Shown: positions 47,164-56,328 of the stretch, in pieces | How the letters are laid out: each line of letters starts with the position of its first letter | Position numbering within the stretch: position 1 is the stretch's first letter | Source: Sporocytophaga myxococcoides | Lineage (GTDB): Bacteria; Bacteroidota; Bacteroidia; Cytophagales; Cytophagaceae | Length of the DNA: 64,000 nt | Reading direction: 5' to 3' | Assembly (NCBI RefSeq): GCF_000775915.1 | Contig: NZ_BBLT01000006.1 | Location: 62,001-126,000, forward strand | Notes under the pieces: model-generated | Seen by the model: the letters and a program-made list of their open reading frames with translations, nothing else | Databases searched by the model: none | Told to the model about the DNA's origin: nothing | Translations under genes and position numbers: made by a program

Positions 47164-48336
47164 TTAAAAAGTAAGATTCTTCTCTGCAGCCTGTTTTTTT
47201 ATGGCTTCTATCATTGCCTTGTCAAGTGACTTTCCAGAAGCTTCAGATTTTTTCTGTTCTGCAATATATTTTTCCCTTTGCATGTTCAGCTGATATATTT
47301 CTGTCTTGATTTTTTCTCTGTCTGCTTTCTTGGTTTCAATATACTTCTGCTTCTGAACAGTAGTCATGCTCTGCATTTCCTGAGGCAGGTCAGAGGTAGG
47401 TACTTGTTCTAATTTAAAATCTTTTTCATCTGAAGCATCAACCAAGTCCCAGCTTTTATTCTTATACACATGAGAGCTCTTGCTTACAGCTCTGATTACT
47501 TTATTTTCTTTTCCATATTTTTCAGCATTCACATCCTGTTCTGCCTGTTTTATTTTCTTTTCTTTACCTAAGCTTCCATACTCAATATATGTGGTATTTA
47601 ATTGGGTGTTCAGATCGGAAATTTTATCATCATAAGGAGATGGGATATAAACCGTTTTTCTATCCTGTTCAATACTCATATAATTTCCTTTGGTAATGTC
47701 TGCTCCGCTTTTCCAAAGACCGGCAATCCCTTCCTCGTATGGCCCGCAATAAATAGTATTGACTACTATATTTTTAGAGGTTGCCAGTGCGCAGGCCTTT
47801 TGATAAGGAACACCTCCCTGATTAAATGGCTCATTTCCTGCTATAAAAATTACCTGCAAATCGTTTCCGTCAGAAGACCAGTCCAATTGTTTGCATGCTG
47901 TTTGAATAACATGGCCACAAAATTCGCTACCTCCATTAGTTGTCAGTTTAAAGAGGTCTTCAGAAATTTTATCAAGATCATCAGTAAGCGGAGTGACCAT
48001 TTTAATATAACCTTCCATAGCATTCAATCTGTCATTGCCATATTCATACAATGCTATTTGAATAGTAGGTTTGATTCCATCGCATTTAGCCAGAGCAAGT
48101 TCGTTGACAATAGTCCAGAGTTGAGATTTTGCCTGTTCAATCAGTCCATCCATACTGTTACTTGTATCCAGCAGAAGAGCAACCTTAATTTTTTTTTGCT
48201 GAGGTGGTGGATCAGGAAGGTTTAATGCTTTTTCTGTAATATTCTTTTTAAACAGCAAAAGAAAATTATTTCCATAAAGAGAACAGGCAAAAGCAAAGCA
48301 AAATGTGGTGAATAGAAAAATAGTCTTTTTTTTCAT
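47164..48336 (-). CDS. Secreted von Willebrand factor A domain protein
   Basis: The start is at ATG 48336 (MKKKTIFLFTTFCFAFACS signal). The frame opens at a GTG at 48426, and ATGs at 48342 and 48348 are also possible. Residues 45-235 form a VWA domain with the metal-ion-dependent adhesion site LLDTSNSMDG (DxSxS intact) and a later FIAGNEPFNQGG. A long charged, coiled-coil C-terminal half (about 255-390) follows. VWA domains bind ligands through Mg2+. The partner is unknown. It is a single gene with a clear terminator. Confidence 0.82.
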   Translation of the reverse strand: MKKKTIFLFTTFCFAFACSLYGNNFLLLFKKNITEKALNLPDPPPQQKKIKVALLLDTSNSMDGLIEQAKSQLWTIVNELALAKCDGIKPTIQIALYEYGNDRLNAMEGYIKMVTPLTDDLDKISEDLFKLTTNGGSEFCGHVIQTACKQLDWSSDGNDLQVIFIAGNEPFNQGGVPYQKACALATSKNIVVNTIYCGPYEEGIAGLWKSGADITKGNYMSIEQDRKTVYIPSPYDDKISDLNTQLNTTYIEYGSLGKEKKIKQAEQDVNAEKYGKENKVIRAVSKSSHVYKNKSWDLVDASDEKDFKLEQVPTSDLPQEMQSMTTVQKQKYIETKKADREKIKTEIYQLNMQREKYIAEQKKSEASGKSLDKAMIEAIKKQAAEKNLTF

Positions 48337-48530
48337 TAGCATATCCATAAGATTTTTTAATTTTTCAGAAAGGTATATGGAATAACGAAGTGGGTAAAGT
48401 GAAATTGAGGCAACAGGTAATATCACTTAGTGAAATTGATTCAAGACTTAGTGAAAATATTTAAGCTGCTGTAAAAAACTGTTAGTCAATTATTTTGTAG
48501 TTTTGTTGCTGAGGTTTTAAATGTATTGAG

Positions 48531-50459
48531 ATGCGGAAATTAGCATTGATAGTTCTTGTTCTGTTTGCTGGAGTGCAACTTAATGCACAGAATAAGAAAG
48601 TAATAATTAGTAAAACGGCTCCTGATCCAGCTTATTCTCTAATTGATAAAGCTGAAAAAATTGCTGTTACTGATCCAGCCAGGGCTATTGATTACATCCA
48701 GGAAGCCTTGACTTTGAACCTTAAAGATGGAGATAAAAGGCTAGAAGGTTTATGTTACAAGTTGCTTGGAGAAATTAATACCAACCAAGGTATTTTTTCT
48801 AAAGGTCAGGAAAACTTTCTGAAAGCACTTGAGATCTTTAAAAATTTGAAAGAATCTTCCCTTGTAAATGAGACCCTTACAAGTCTATCATTTTCATATG
48901 AAAAAAGTAACAATACTAAAGAAGCTATTGAGATTAATAATCAGTTAATTAAAGATGCAATATCTACATCTAACAAAAGAGAGCAAGTCAGATGGAGAAA
49001 TAAAAATGGTGATCTCTATCTATTGCTTGGAAATTATCAACAGGCTTTAGCTGAGTACACAGCAGTGCTTGCTATAGAAGAAAGAGATAAAAACAAGGAT
49101 GGTATAATTGAAGCGAACAACAGAATAGGAAAGGTTTACCTTGAACAGGAAAAAACAAATAAGGCTATTAAACATTATGAAAAGCTTGAGGAAATAGCAA
49201 AGGAAAGCAAGGATGAAAAAACCAAAGCTGATATCTATAATAATATAAGTCGTGCCTACAGCAAACAAAACAGAATTGATGATGCATTGAAAGCCAAACA
49301 GAAATCATTAGAGGTAAATATAAAGTTAGACGACAAAGATGCACTTGCAAAAGAATATGTCGATGTCGGTAATTTATATCTGGAACAAAAGAGCTCTGCA
49401 AATGCTATGTCCTTCATAGAAAAAGGTATACAGTTATCGGAAGAATCCGGAGACCTGATGAAAAAAGCAGATGGATTAAAGGCCTTGTCCAAAGCCTATA
49501 TAGAATCGGGAAATTTTAAGAAGGCAATGGCTTTGTATGAAGAATATATAACTCTTAAAGATTCCATTTTATCAAAGAGAGAGCATGAGATAAATAACCT
49601 GTTATATGGTAAGGATGACCTTATTTCCAGACAGAAAAAGTTGGAGATGCTTGAAAAGGACATGGCCCTGAACCAAAAGACCATTGACCTACTGAGAAAG
49701 GATAAGAAAATCAGAGAGGCTGGTTTAAAGCGTCAGCAATTGATCATTTATGGGTTAATGTCCGGATTGTTGCTGGTATTTGGAAGTACCTGGTTGATAT
49801 TTGCGAGTTCCCGTAAAAGAAGGATTTCCAATCAAAAGCTTGCCTTAAAATCCTTAAGCAGCCAGATGAACCCGCACTTTATTTTTAATGCACTGAATTC
49901 AGTAAATAGTTTCATTGCCAAAAATGATGAGAAATCAGCTAATAAATATCTATCTGATTTTTCAAAATTAATGAGAGCTGTAATGGAAAACAGTCAGTAT
50001 GATTTTGTTCCGATTGCTACTGAAATAAGAATACTCGAGCTATACTTGCAGTTGGAGCATTCACGTTTTCCGGAAAAGTTTGATTATAAATTTGAGATAG
50101 ATGAATCCATTAACAGAGAACTTGAAATGCCTCCTATGTTAATTCAGCCTTATATAGAAAATGCAGTATGGCATGGTTTAAGATACAAAGAGAAAAAGGG
50201 TTTTTTGAAAGTCAGTATCTCTCAGGTGCAGAGCGGGATAGAGGTTGTGATTGAAGACAATGGCATAGGGAGAAAAAAATCAATAGAATTTAAAACCCAA
50301 AACCAGAAGGAAAGCAGCTCTCTTGGTATGAAGAATATAGAAAGCAGACTTGGGATAATTAATGAATTATACAAAACGAGGATGAAAGTTGTGATTGAAG
50401 ATCTGGATGAATTCAATCAGTCCGGAACTAAGGTTATCATTACAATCGGGACAAAATAA
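48531..50459 (+). CDS. TPR-containing LytS/YehU-type sensor histidine kinase
   Basis: The 642-residue protein has a signal peptide (about 1-20), a periplasmic array of TPR repeats (about 30-330) and a coiled coil. One membrane helix (about 405-425) follows, then a cytoplasmic His_kinase domain with SQMNPHFIFNALNSVNSFI (phospho-acceptor His449) and a HATPase with DNGIGRKKS and LGMKNIESRL. This is the usual Bacteroidota LytS-like sensor. The partner regulator starts 11 bases downstream. TPR sensors are thought to read protein-protein contacts; the signal here is unknown. Confidence 0.9.
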   Translation: MRKLALIVLVLFAGVQLNAQNKKVIISKTAPDPAYSLIDKAEKIAVTDPARAIDYIQEALTLNLKDGDKRLEGLCYKLLGEINTNQGIFSKGQENFLKALEIFKNLKESSLVNETLTSLSFSYEKSNNTKEAIEINNQLIKDAISTSNKREQVRWRNKNGDLYLLLGNYQQALAEYTAVLAIEERDKNKDGIIEANNRIGKVYLEQEKTNKAIKHYEKLEEIAKESKDEKTKADIYNNISRAYSKQNRIDDALKAKQKSLEVNIKLDDKDALAKEYVDVGNLYLEQKSSANAMSFIEKGIQLSEESGDLMKKADGLKALSKAYIESGNFKKAMALYEEYITLKDSILSKREHEINNLLYGKDDLISRQKKLEMLEKDMALNQKTIDLLRKDKKIREAGLKRQQLIIYGLMSGLLLVFGSTWLIFASSRKRRISNQKLALKSLSSQMNPHFIFNALNSVNSFIAKNDEKSANKYLSDFSKLMRAVMENSQYDFVPIATEIRILELYLQLEHSRFPEKFDYKFEIDESINRELEMPPMLIQPYIENAVWHGLRYKEKKGFLKVSISQVQSGIEVVIEDNGIGRKKSIEFKTQNQKESSSLGMKNIESRLGIINELYKTRMKVVIEDLDEFNQSGTKVIITIGTK

Positions 50460-50470
50460 AATCAAGCAAT

Positions 50471-51220
50471 ATGGCAATGAAAGCAGTTATCGTGGATGAT
50501 GAGGTTTCAGGGAGAGAGACTTTGTTGCATTATATTCAAAAGTACTGTATGGACGTAGAAGTAGTGGGTCTTGCAGATTCAGTAAAGTCGGGTTTGGAAG
50601 TTATTGAAAAGTGGCGGCCGGATATACTTTTTCTCGATGTTGAAATGCCATATGGCAATGCTTTTGATTTATTGGAACAGGTGAAAGAAATAACATTTGA
50701 AACAGTATTTGTAACTGCATTTAGCAATTATGCCATGAAAGCTCTTAATTGCAGTGCTGCATATTATATCCTCAAACCGATAGATATTGACGAACTTGTT
50801 TCTGCAGTTGATAAAATTAAAGGACAGAGAGAAAAATCAAAAGAATTCATTCATACTAAGATATTGATAGAAAATATCAACATCGTAAATAAGCAGTTAC
50901 AGAAGATTGTATTGCCTACAATGGAAGGCTTTGAGGTGATTCATGTGAAAGATATCATCAGATGCCAGGCAAATGATAATTTTACAGATATTATTTTAGC
51001 TGAAGGTAAAAAGATGCTCATTTGCCGCACTCTGAAGCACTTTGAAGGATTGCTAGAAGACTATGATTTTATGCGGATCCACAAATCACATCTAATCAAT
51101 ATTCAATATATTAAGAAGTACAGAAAGGGAAAAGGAGGGCAGGTAGTAATGTCTGATGGCTCTGAAATCGATGTTTCTCCCGCAAAGAAACAAGATTTTC
51201 TGGATCGATTCGGGTCATAG
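50471..51220 (+). CDS. LytTR-family response regulator
   Basis: The 249-residue protein has a receiver domain (about 4-120) with IVDDE, phospho-acceptor Asp56 in LFLDVEMPYG, FVTAFSNYAMKAL and the YILKPIDID lysine, all intact. The LytTR DNA-binding domain (about 145-245) has IIRCQANDNFTDI, FMRIHKSHLINIQYIKKY and VDVSPAKKQDF-like residues. It forms a two-component pair with the kinase just upstream and is co-transcribed with it. Confidence 0.92.
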   Translation: MAMKAVIVDDEVSGRETLLHYIQKYCMDVEVVGLADSVKSGLEVIEKWRPDILFLDVEMPYGNAFDLLEQVKEITFETVFVTAFSNYAMKALNCSAAYYILKPIDIDELVSAVDKIKGQREKSKEFIHTKILIENINIVNKQLQKIVLPTMEGFEVIHVKDIIRCQANDNFTDIILAEGKKMLICRTLKHFEGLLEDYDFMRIHKSHLINIQYIKKYRKGKGGQVVMSDGSEIDVSPAKKQDFLDRFGS

Positions 51221-51337
51221 CTTATACCATCGGAGTTTATTTTTGTTTTATTTTTTTAATTAATCTCTTGCCCCTATGCCTTAATGCTTTGGAAACATTG
51301 AGATTAGTTCAATGTTATTTTTGATATTTTAAACCTT

Positions 51338-52042
51338 ATGAAAATCAGTGTAATAATTCCCACATTTCAGGAAGGGGAGGATATTGGACGATTAATCAAA
51401 TATCTTAAAAGACAATCAAATCCCTCTTTACTGCATGAGATTATAGTGGCTGACGGAAATAGTAATGATGAAACTGTACCAATTGCCCGTCATCAGGGGG
51501 CAAGGATTTTGAATTGTCCCGTAAGGGGAAGGGCAGCCCAGATGAATTTTGCGGCAGCGCGGGCATCCGGCGATATTCTTTATTTTATCCATGCCAATAC
51601 TTTTCCTCCCAAAGGTTTCTGTGATGATATCATTTTTGCAGTGAAAGATGGTTATTCTGCAGGTTGTTTCAGACTTCAGGTAGATTATAATCATTGGTTT
51701 TTAAAGCTGAATTGTTGGTTTACCCGATTTAATTCGGATTATGTAAAATTTGGTGATCAGAGTTTATTTGTAACTAAAGAAGAGTTTACAAACTGTATAG
51801 GATTTGACGAGAAGCTTTATTTTCTTGAAGATCTTGAGTTAATAAAGAGAATTAAAAGTAATGCAAAGTTCAAAATTGTCAGCAAGTATGTTCTTGTTTC
51901 AGGGAAGAAGTATCTTGAGAATGGTATTTATAAACTTCAGATAACATTTTTTCTGTTGTTTATTATGTACAAATTGAAGTATTCTCAGGATAAAATGCTA
52001 ATGGCATATAAACGAATGATTCATTCCAGGAAAAACGATTGA
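51338..52042 (+). CDS. Family 2 glycosyltransferase (TIGR04283-like)
   Basis: The 234-residue GT-A fold protein has SVIIPTFQEGEDIGRLIKYL at the N-terminus, then IIVADGNSNDET (nucleotide-sugar site, about 38-49) and RGRAAQMNFAAARASGDILYFIHANT. Later comes KFGDQSLFVTKEEF. The order fits the TIGR04283 subgroup. At the usual HAD(T) metal-contact position the protein reads HANT, so the expected Asp is Asn. Donor and acceptor are unknown. The gene is followed by msrA after 71 bases. Confidence 0.83.
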   Translation: MKISVIIPTFQEGEDIGRLIKYLKRQSNPSLLHEIIVADGNSNDETVPIARHQGARILNCPVRGRAAQMNFAAARASGDILYFIHANTFPPKGFCDDIIFAVKDGYSAGCFRLQVDYNHWFLKLNCWFTRFNSDYVKFGDQSLFVTKEEFTNCIGFDEKLYFLEDLELIKRIKSNAKFKIVSKYVLVSGKKYLENGIYKLQITFFLLFIMYKLKYSQDKMLMAYKRMIHSRKND

Positions 52043-52113
52043 TAGAAACCAAAAAATGTCCGAATATTGTTATTCTGTTATCTGTACTTTTTTAAGTATA
52101 ATAAAAGATTACT

Positions 52114-52776
52114 ATGTCAGACAAATTAAAATTCTTATCTCTTGCTTACCTGTTCCTTGGTTTTTGCTTCTTTTCTTGTACGAAATCAAAGGTGCCGGCA
52201 AACAATTCTGATGTTAAAGAAGAAAACTTAAACCACATGGCAAATTTAGATACCGCCACATTCGGAGCAGGATGCTTCTGGTGTGTAGAGGCAATTTTTC
52301 AGGATATGAAAGGTGTACACAAAGTCGTGTCTGGCTATACAGGTGGACAAGTTGACAATCCTACTTATAAAGAAGTATGTACAGGAAACACCGGTCATGC
52401 TGAAGTCATTCAGATTTATTATGACCCGGTATTAGTTTCTTTTAAGGACTTGTTGGAAGTATTCTGGCAAACGCATGATCCTACTACCCTGAACAGGCAA
52501 GGCAATGATGTTGGCACTCAATACCGTTCGTCTGTTTTTTATCATAATTCAGAACAAAAAGAACTGGCAGAAAAATATAAAAAGGAGCTTGATAAGTCAG
52601 GTGCATTCAGTAGTCCTATTGTAACTGAAATTGTGCCTATCAGCAAATTCTTCCCGGCGGAAGATTATCATCAGAATTACTTCAATCTGAATCAGGGGCA
52701 ACCATATTGTACCTATGTAATAAAACCTAAAGTTGAAAAATTTAAAAAGGTTTTTGGTGATAAATTGAAAAAATAA
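52114..52776 (+). CDS. msrA: Peptide methionine sulfoxide reductase MsrA, lipoprotein form
   Basis: The 220-residue enzyme reduces methionine-S-sulfoxide in proteins. It starts with a lipoprotein signal (FCFFSC, Cys at about 22), so it acts in the periplasm or on the outer membrane rather than in the cytosol. The catalytic motif is GAGCFWCVEAIF (nucleophile Cys in GCFWC, about residue 50), followed by GYTGGQVDNPTYKEVCTGNTGHAE and a late GQPYCTYVI with a possible recycling cysteine. No MsrB is fused or adjacent. Its stop codon abuts that of the convergent DnaJ-like gene with no bases between. Confidence 0.93.
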   Translation: MSDKLKFLSLAYLFLGFCFFSCTKSKVPANNSDVKEENLNHMANLDTATFGAGCFWCVEAIFQDMKGVHKVVSGYTGGQVDNPTYKEVCTGNTGHAEVIQIYYDPVLVSFKDLLEVFWQTHDPTTLNRQGNDVGTQYRSSVFYHNSEQKELAEKYKKELDKSGAFSSPIVTEIVPISKFFPAEDYHQNYFNLNQGQPYCTYVIKPKVEKFKKVFGDKLKK

Positions 52777-53577
52777 TCAGCTTTTAGCCAGCAGAAATTG
52801 AACTATTATAAATAAAATCATAGCCAATACTGAAAGAGAAAATCCTGTTTCACTGGATTTAACAAACAGGGCTGCAAAGCTTGCTCCCATAGCCAGAAGA
52901 ATCAAAAAAGTAAAAGGATAGTAAATTGAAAATCCATCTGCATAATTTAACTTTCCATTGGAAGCAGGATGGCAGGATTTTACAATACCAAAGATGGGAG
53001 TGATATCTACACTGATTGTATCATAAGGTGTAAGGGTATTAGCAGATCCCGAATTAAAATTAAAATCAATTTTTGAACTTCGGATTTCATGGTTGTAATG
53101 ATCCGTATAATTTGCAGTTTGGGCTTCAAAGCTTGAAATATCTTCTACGATTGTATTGTCATACCTTTGAGAAATTAAATAATCCAGGCAAAGGATTAGA
53201 CAGAAAAAGAATATAAAAGAGGAGAAAAATTTTCCTTTTAGTGCAAAATGCTTATATGGGTCTTTGTTTTTAAACTTTTGTTTTCCAGAAGATTTATGAA
53301 AGGGACGATGGTTTTCTGTATTTGATTTTTCTCCTGTATGGGAAGTATTTGCCTGATATGACTGATTAAAGCTGGAATCGTAATTATTTTTTTTAACAGG
53401 ATCACTAAGTACACCATAAGCTTCGTTAATTTCCTGAAATACAGCTTTAGCCTGAGGAGTTGAGTTTTTGTCAGGATGAAATTGCAAGGCAAGTTTTCTG
53501 TATGCTTTTTTAATTTCATCCGCAGAAGCTTTGGATGAAAGATGTAAAACTTTGTAATAGTCCTTCAATTTCAACAA
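52777..53577 (-). CDS. Membrane-anchored J-domain (DnaJ-like) protein
   Basis: The 266-residue protein has an N-terminal J-domain (about 4-68) with [31 protein letters not shown] and an intact HPD. A polar linker follows, then membrane segments (about 118-135, 210-230 and 240-262). It lacks the Gly/Phe, zinc-finger and C-terminal peptide-binding domains of DnaJ proper, so it is a J-domain cochaperone held at the membrane, stimulating DnaK there. No ATG precedes the J-domain in frame, so translation must begin at TTG (53577, 53574 or 53568). Confidence 0.85.
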   Translation of the reverse strand: MLKLKDYYKVLHLSSKASADEIKKAYRKLALQFHPDKNSTPQAKAVFQEINEAYGVLSDPVKKNNYDSSFNQSYQANTSHTGEKSNTENHRPFHKSSGKQKFKNKDPYKHFALKGKFFSSFIFFFCLILCLDYLISQRYDNTIVEDISSFEAQTANYTDHYNHEIRSSKIDFNFNSGSANTLTPYDTISVDITPIFGIVKSCHPASNGKLNYADGFSIYYPFTFLILLAMGASFAALFVKSSETGFSLSVLAMILFIIVQFLLAKS

Positions 53578-53686
53578 ATTTACCTGTTTTTAATATTTTT
53601 CCTTTTGTGTAAATATTCTTCCATCTTCGGAAAAATTTTGGTCAAATAAAATATTAATTTAGGAAAATTAGAGAAGATTTTAATTA

Positions 53687-55957
53687 ATGAATTACAAAAA
53701 AATAATTGCGTTTATTACATTGTGCTTTTGGCCAATGCTGCTTTTTGCCGAAGGAAAAAAAACTTTTTTTGTAGGACGTTCGCTGTATTTCTGGGTTTTA
53801 TTAGGTGGGGGAGTCTATATATTTTACCTGTATCATATTAATAAAAATGAAAAGAAGGAATTTTTCAAAATCCCTTTTATCAGATCACTTTCAATGTCTC
53901 TGACATTGCTGCTGTTTTCTTTTTTGGCTATCAATTTTTTCATCAAAGAACCTGATATTATTAAAAGTCCGACTGAGACGTTTGATGAAGAGTATTTACC
54001 CGTAAAGGATTTAATTCAAAAAGAGGAGTTATATATTGGAAAACTAGAACAATCTTTTTTGGATCCAGATCTTAATTTTGAATGCATTCAAAATCATTTC
54101 AGAATACCTCATTCCTGGGAAGAAAATAACAGGTATTTAGAAAGAGACGATTATACTTTACTGAATTTTTTTTCTGACAGATTAAATTTTAGCGATTCTG
54201 CTTATGTAGATCAGGCAAGATTGTCTATAGGACTGTTCAAATATTTTTCAGACAGCCTCCCTTCCGCCTTATCTTATTTCAAAAGCGTAGTCAATAGAAG
54301 GCTGTCCTATCTGAATTATTATTCAGCTGTTACTTATTTGAAAATTGGTGATACTCTCCAGGCAAAGCAGCTTTTTAATAATGCTATCCATATCAATGAT
54401 GTCTTTAACAGTGCAGCATTTGAAGAATATACTTTACTTCTGGAAAAGTATAACGATGAAGCAGGGTTAAAAGAATTGTTACATTCTTCCAAGACAGAAC
54501 AGTTTGTACCATTTCAAATGGCTACAAAATTCTATTTTCTTAATGGAGATTATATAAAATATTATTTAAAAGTTCTTTCTCACTCATTTAAAGACTTTAA
54601 GTGGACAGGCTTTTTAGCTGCCTTAGGAATAATGCTGGTCTGGTTGTTTTATATTATCCGGATTGATATTTATGAAAAGGAAGACTGGTTTCCTTTGTTA
54701 TTAACACTCTTGTATGGAATGACGTTTACATTCCTTGCATTCTTCTTTTATGATTTTTTCAGATACTATTTGCATTTTGACAGAAGTGGAAATTTCTGGA
54801 ATGATTTATTGTATTGTATTTTTGGGATAGGTGCTATTGAAGAATTTGTCAAGATTATTCCTTTATTCTTACTTGTTGCTTTTTTTTCTGAGCACTTAAA
54901 TGAGGCCTATGATTATATTCTATATGCATGTCTCAGCGCGTTGGGGTTTGCATTTGTTGAGAATATCCTGTATTTCGATGGTGACCTTGCCGGAATTGTG
55001 CAGGGCAGGGGCATGACATCAGTTCCATCTCACATGATTGCCTCATCAATAGTTGCCTATGGTTTTGTATTGAGTAAATACAGATTTAAAAAATTCCCTC
55101 TATGGCTCTCATTTCCGATGTTTTTCCTGCTTGGCAGCATGACACATGGGTTGTATGACTTCTGGATCTTTAAACAGGTTTTTCCGGTATTTCTTTTACA
55201 CTTTGTGATTTCTGTTTCAGTGTGGATCATTATTATCAATAACTGCATGAACAATTCTCCATATTTCAATTATAAAATGAAATATCGTTCTGAAAACATG
55301 CAGACTTATATGGCTGTATCTTTAACTGCAATTTTTGTGCTTCAGTATGCCTTGGTGGCTTGGGAAAAGGGCCCCTCAATTGCTGGCCATTCTTTGACTA
55401 CTGCCTTTATTATAGGAGGAATTTTTACTGTTTATTATACTGATAAATTAACCAATATGGACCTTGTAAAAGGTTATTGGAATACGATTTCAATTCATTC
55501 TGTAACAGATAAAAGGAGAAACAATGCATTTAACCTTCGCTTGTTTTTTGTAAGGCTGATTTCCGGAGATATTATTCCTCATCATTTTGTGGGTGACAAA
55601 GTCAGTCTTTCATGTGAAAAAAATAACCTCAAATTGCTTGCTCATTTTCCTCATCCAATCAATGGTGAAATAATTGACAGGCTTGTAGTTACATGTAAGG
55701 TTCCGGGAACTGGACGCTTGTTTAAAGATCCTTACTGGTTTAAATTAATAACTGAAGAAGCAATAAGCCCGGGCGCTGATCCTGAAACAATATTTTTATT
55801 CAGATTTTCTGATGACCAGCCTTCGTTTAGTGAAAATAAACCATTGTTAATTCATTTGTATTGTTTTAGAAATCATCATGTCAAAGATGATTTATTGCAA
55901 AAGGAAGATTTAAGGTCATTGGGAAAAGCAATGTTGAGGTTAAGGTCAGTTGAATGA
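53687..55957 (+). CDS. PrsW-type intramembrane glutamic protease with TPR-like N-terminal region
   Basis: The 756-residue protein has several membrane segments. The N-terminal part has two helices (about 5-35 and 65-88) and a helical extracytoplasmic region (about 95-300) with a TPR-like SAVTYLKIGDTLQAKQLFNNAIHIND. The PrsW core (about 305-500) contains GIGAIEEFVKIIPLFLL (the EExxK motif), LGFAFVENILYF, SHMIASSIVAYGF and MTHGLYDFWIF, with the catalytic Glu and His residues of the family. The C-terminal 200 residues are beta-rich. PrsW proteases clip membrane regulators such as anti-sigma factors. The substrate here is unknown. Confidence 0.85.
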   Translation: MNYKKIIAFITLCFWPMLLFAEGKKTFFVGRSLYFWVLLGGGVYIFYLYHINKNEKKEFFKIPFIRSLSMSLTLLLFSFLAINFFIKEPDIIKSPTETFDEEYLPVKDLIQKEELYIGKLEQSFLDPDLNFECIQNHFRIPHSWEENNRYLERDDYTLLNFFSDRLNFSDSAYVDQARLSIGLFKYFSDSLPSALSYFKSVVNRRLSYLNYYSAVTYLKIGDTLQAKQLFNNAIHINDVFNSAAFEEYTLLLEKYNDEAGLKELLHSSKTEQFVPFQMATKFYFLNGDYIKYYLKVLSHSFKDFKWTGFLAALGIMLVWLFYIIRIDIYEKEDWFPLLLTLLYGMTFTFLAFFFYDFFRYYLHFDRSGNFWNDLLYCIFGIGAIEEFVKIIPLFLLVAFFSEHLNEAYDYILYACLSALGFAFVENILYFDGDLAGIVQGRGMTSVPSHMIASSIVAYGFVLSKYRFKKFPLWLSFPMFFLLGSMTHGLYDFWIFKQVFPVFLLHFVISVSVWIIIINNCMNNSPYFNYKMKYRSENMQTYMAVSLTAIFVLQYALVAWEKGPSIAGHSLTTAFIIGGIFTVYYTDKLTNMDLVKGYWNTISIHSVTDKRRNNAFNLRLFFVRLISGDIIPHHFVGDKVSLSCEKNNLKLLAHFPHPINGEIIDRLVVTCKVPGTGRLFKDPYWFKLITEEAISPGADPETIFLFRFSDDQPSFSENKPLLIHLYCFRNHHVKDDLLQKEDLRSLGKAMLRLRSVE

Positions 55958-56328
55958 TTTTCTTTTTATTATAGTAAAACTAAGCATTATGGTGCATTTA
56001 TCAGAGTTTTTTTCAAAACTGTTGAGTGGTTAACATATAAAGTATGAAGGTTCAAATACCAATTTTTCTTTTCATTTAACATGAAAATCCATTTTGTTTG
56101 GTTGGTTCTCCGGATGGATTTATTCATATACTCAATGCACTTCCTAGGTACAATAATGTCGGAAGAAGTATGAGTAAGTCTGTAATCAGCAACTAACATT
56201 GATTTTCTCTATTATATATATTAAAAATCAGGCTGTTATGTAATATCGAATTTAGGATTGAAGATAAAAATGGGTTAATAAAAAAAAGGAACCCTAAAGT
56301 GGTTCCTTTTTTATTTATTATAAGAATT
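55958..56328. other. Intergenic region downstream of two convergent genes
   Basis: This 370-base spacer lies between the PrsW-type gene (plus) and the giant surface gene (minus). It contains a terminator at 56281-56314 and an unsupported 70-codon minus-strand frame (55987-56199) with no recognisable family and no ribosome site. Confidence 0.5.
56281..56314 (-). terminator. Terminator of the giant surface-protein gene
   Basis: AAAAAGGAACC / GGTTCCTTTTT form a perfect 11-bp stem with a 7-base loop. It lies 15 bases after the stop of the minus-strand gene and works in both directions. Confidence 0.9.

Noticed and set aside
55987-56199. 70-codon minus-strand frame after the PrsW-type gene
   Set aside because: No recognisable family, no ribosome binding site, and it lies in a typical AT-rich spacer between convergent genes.
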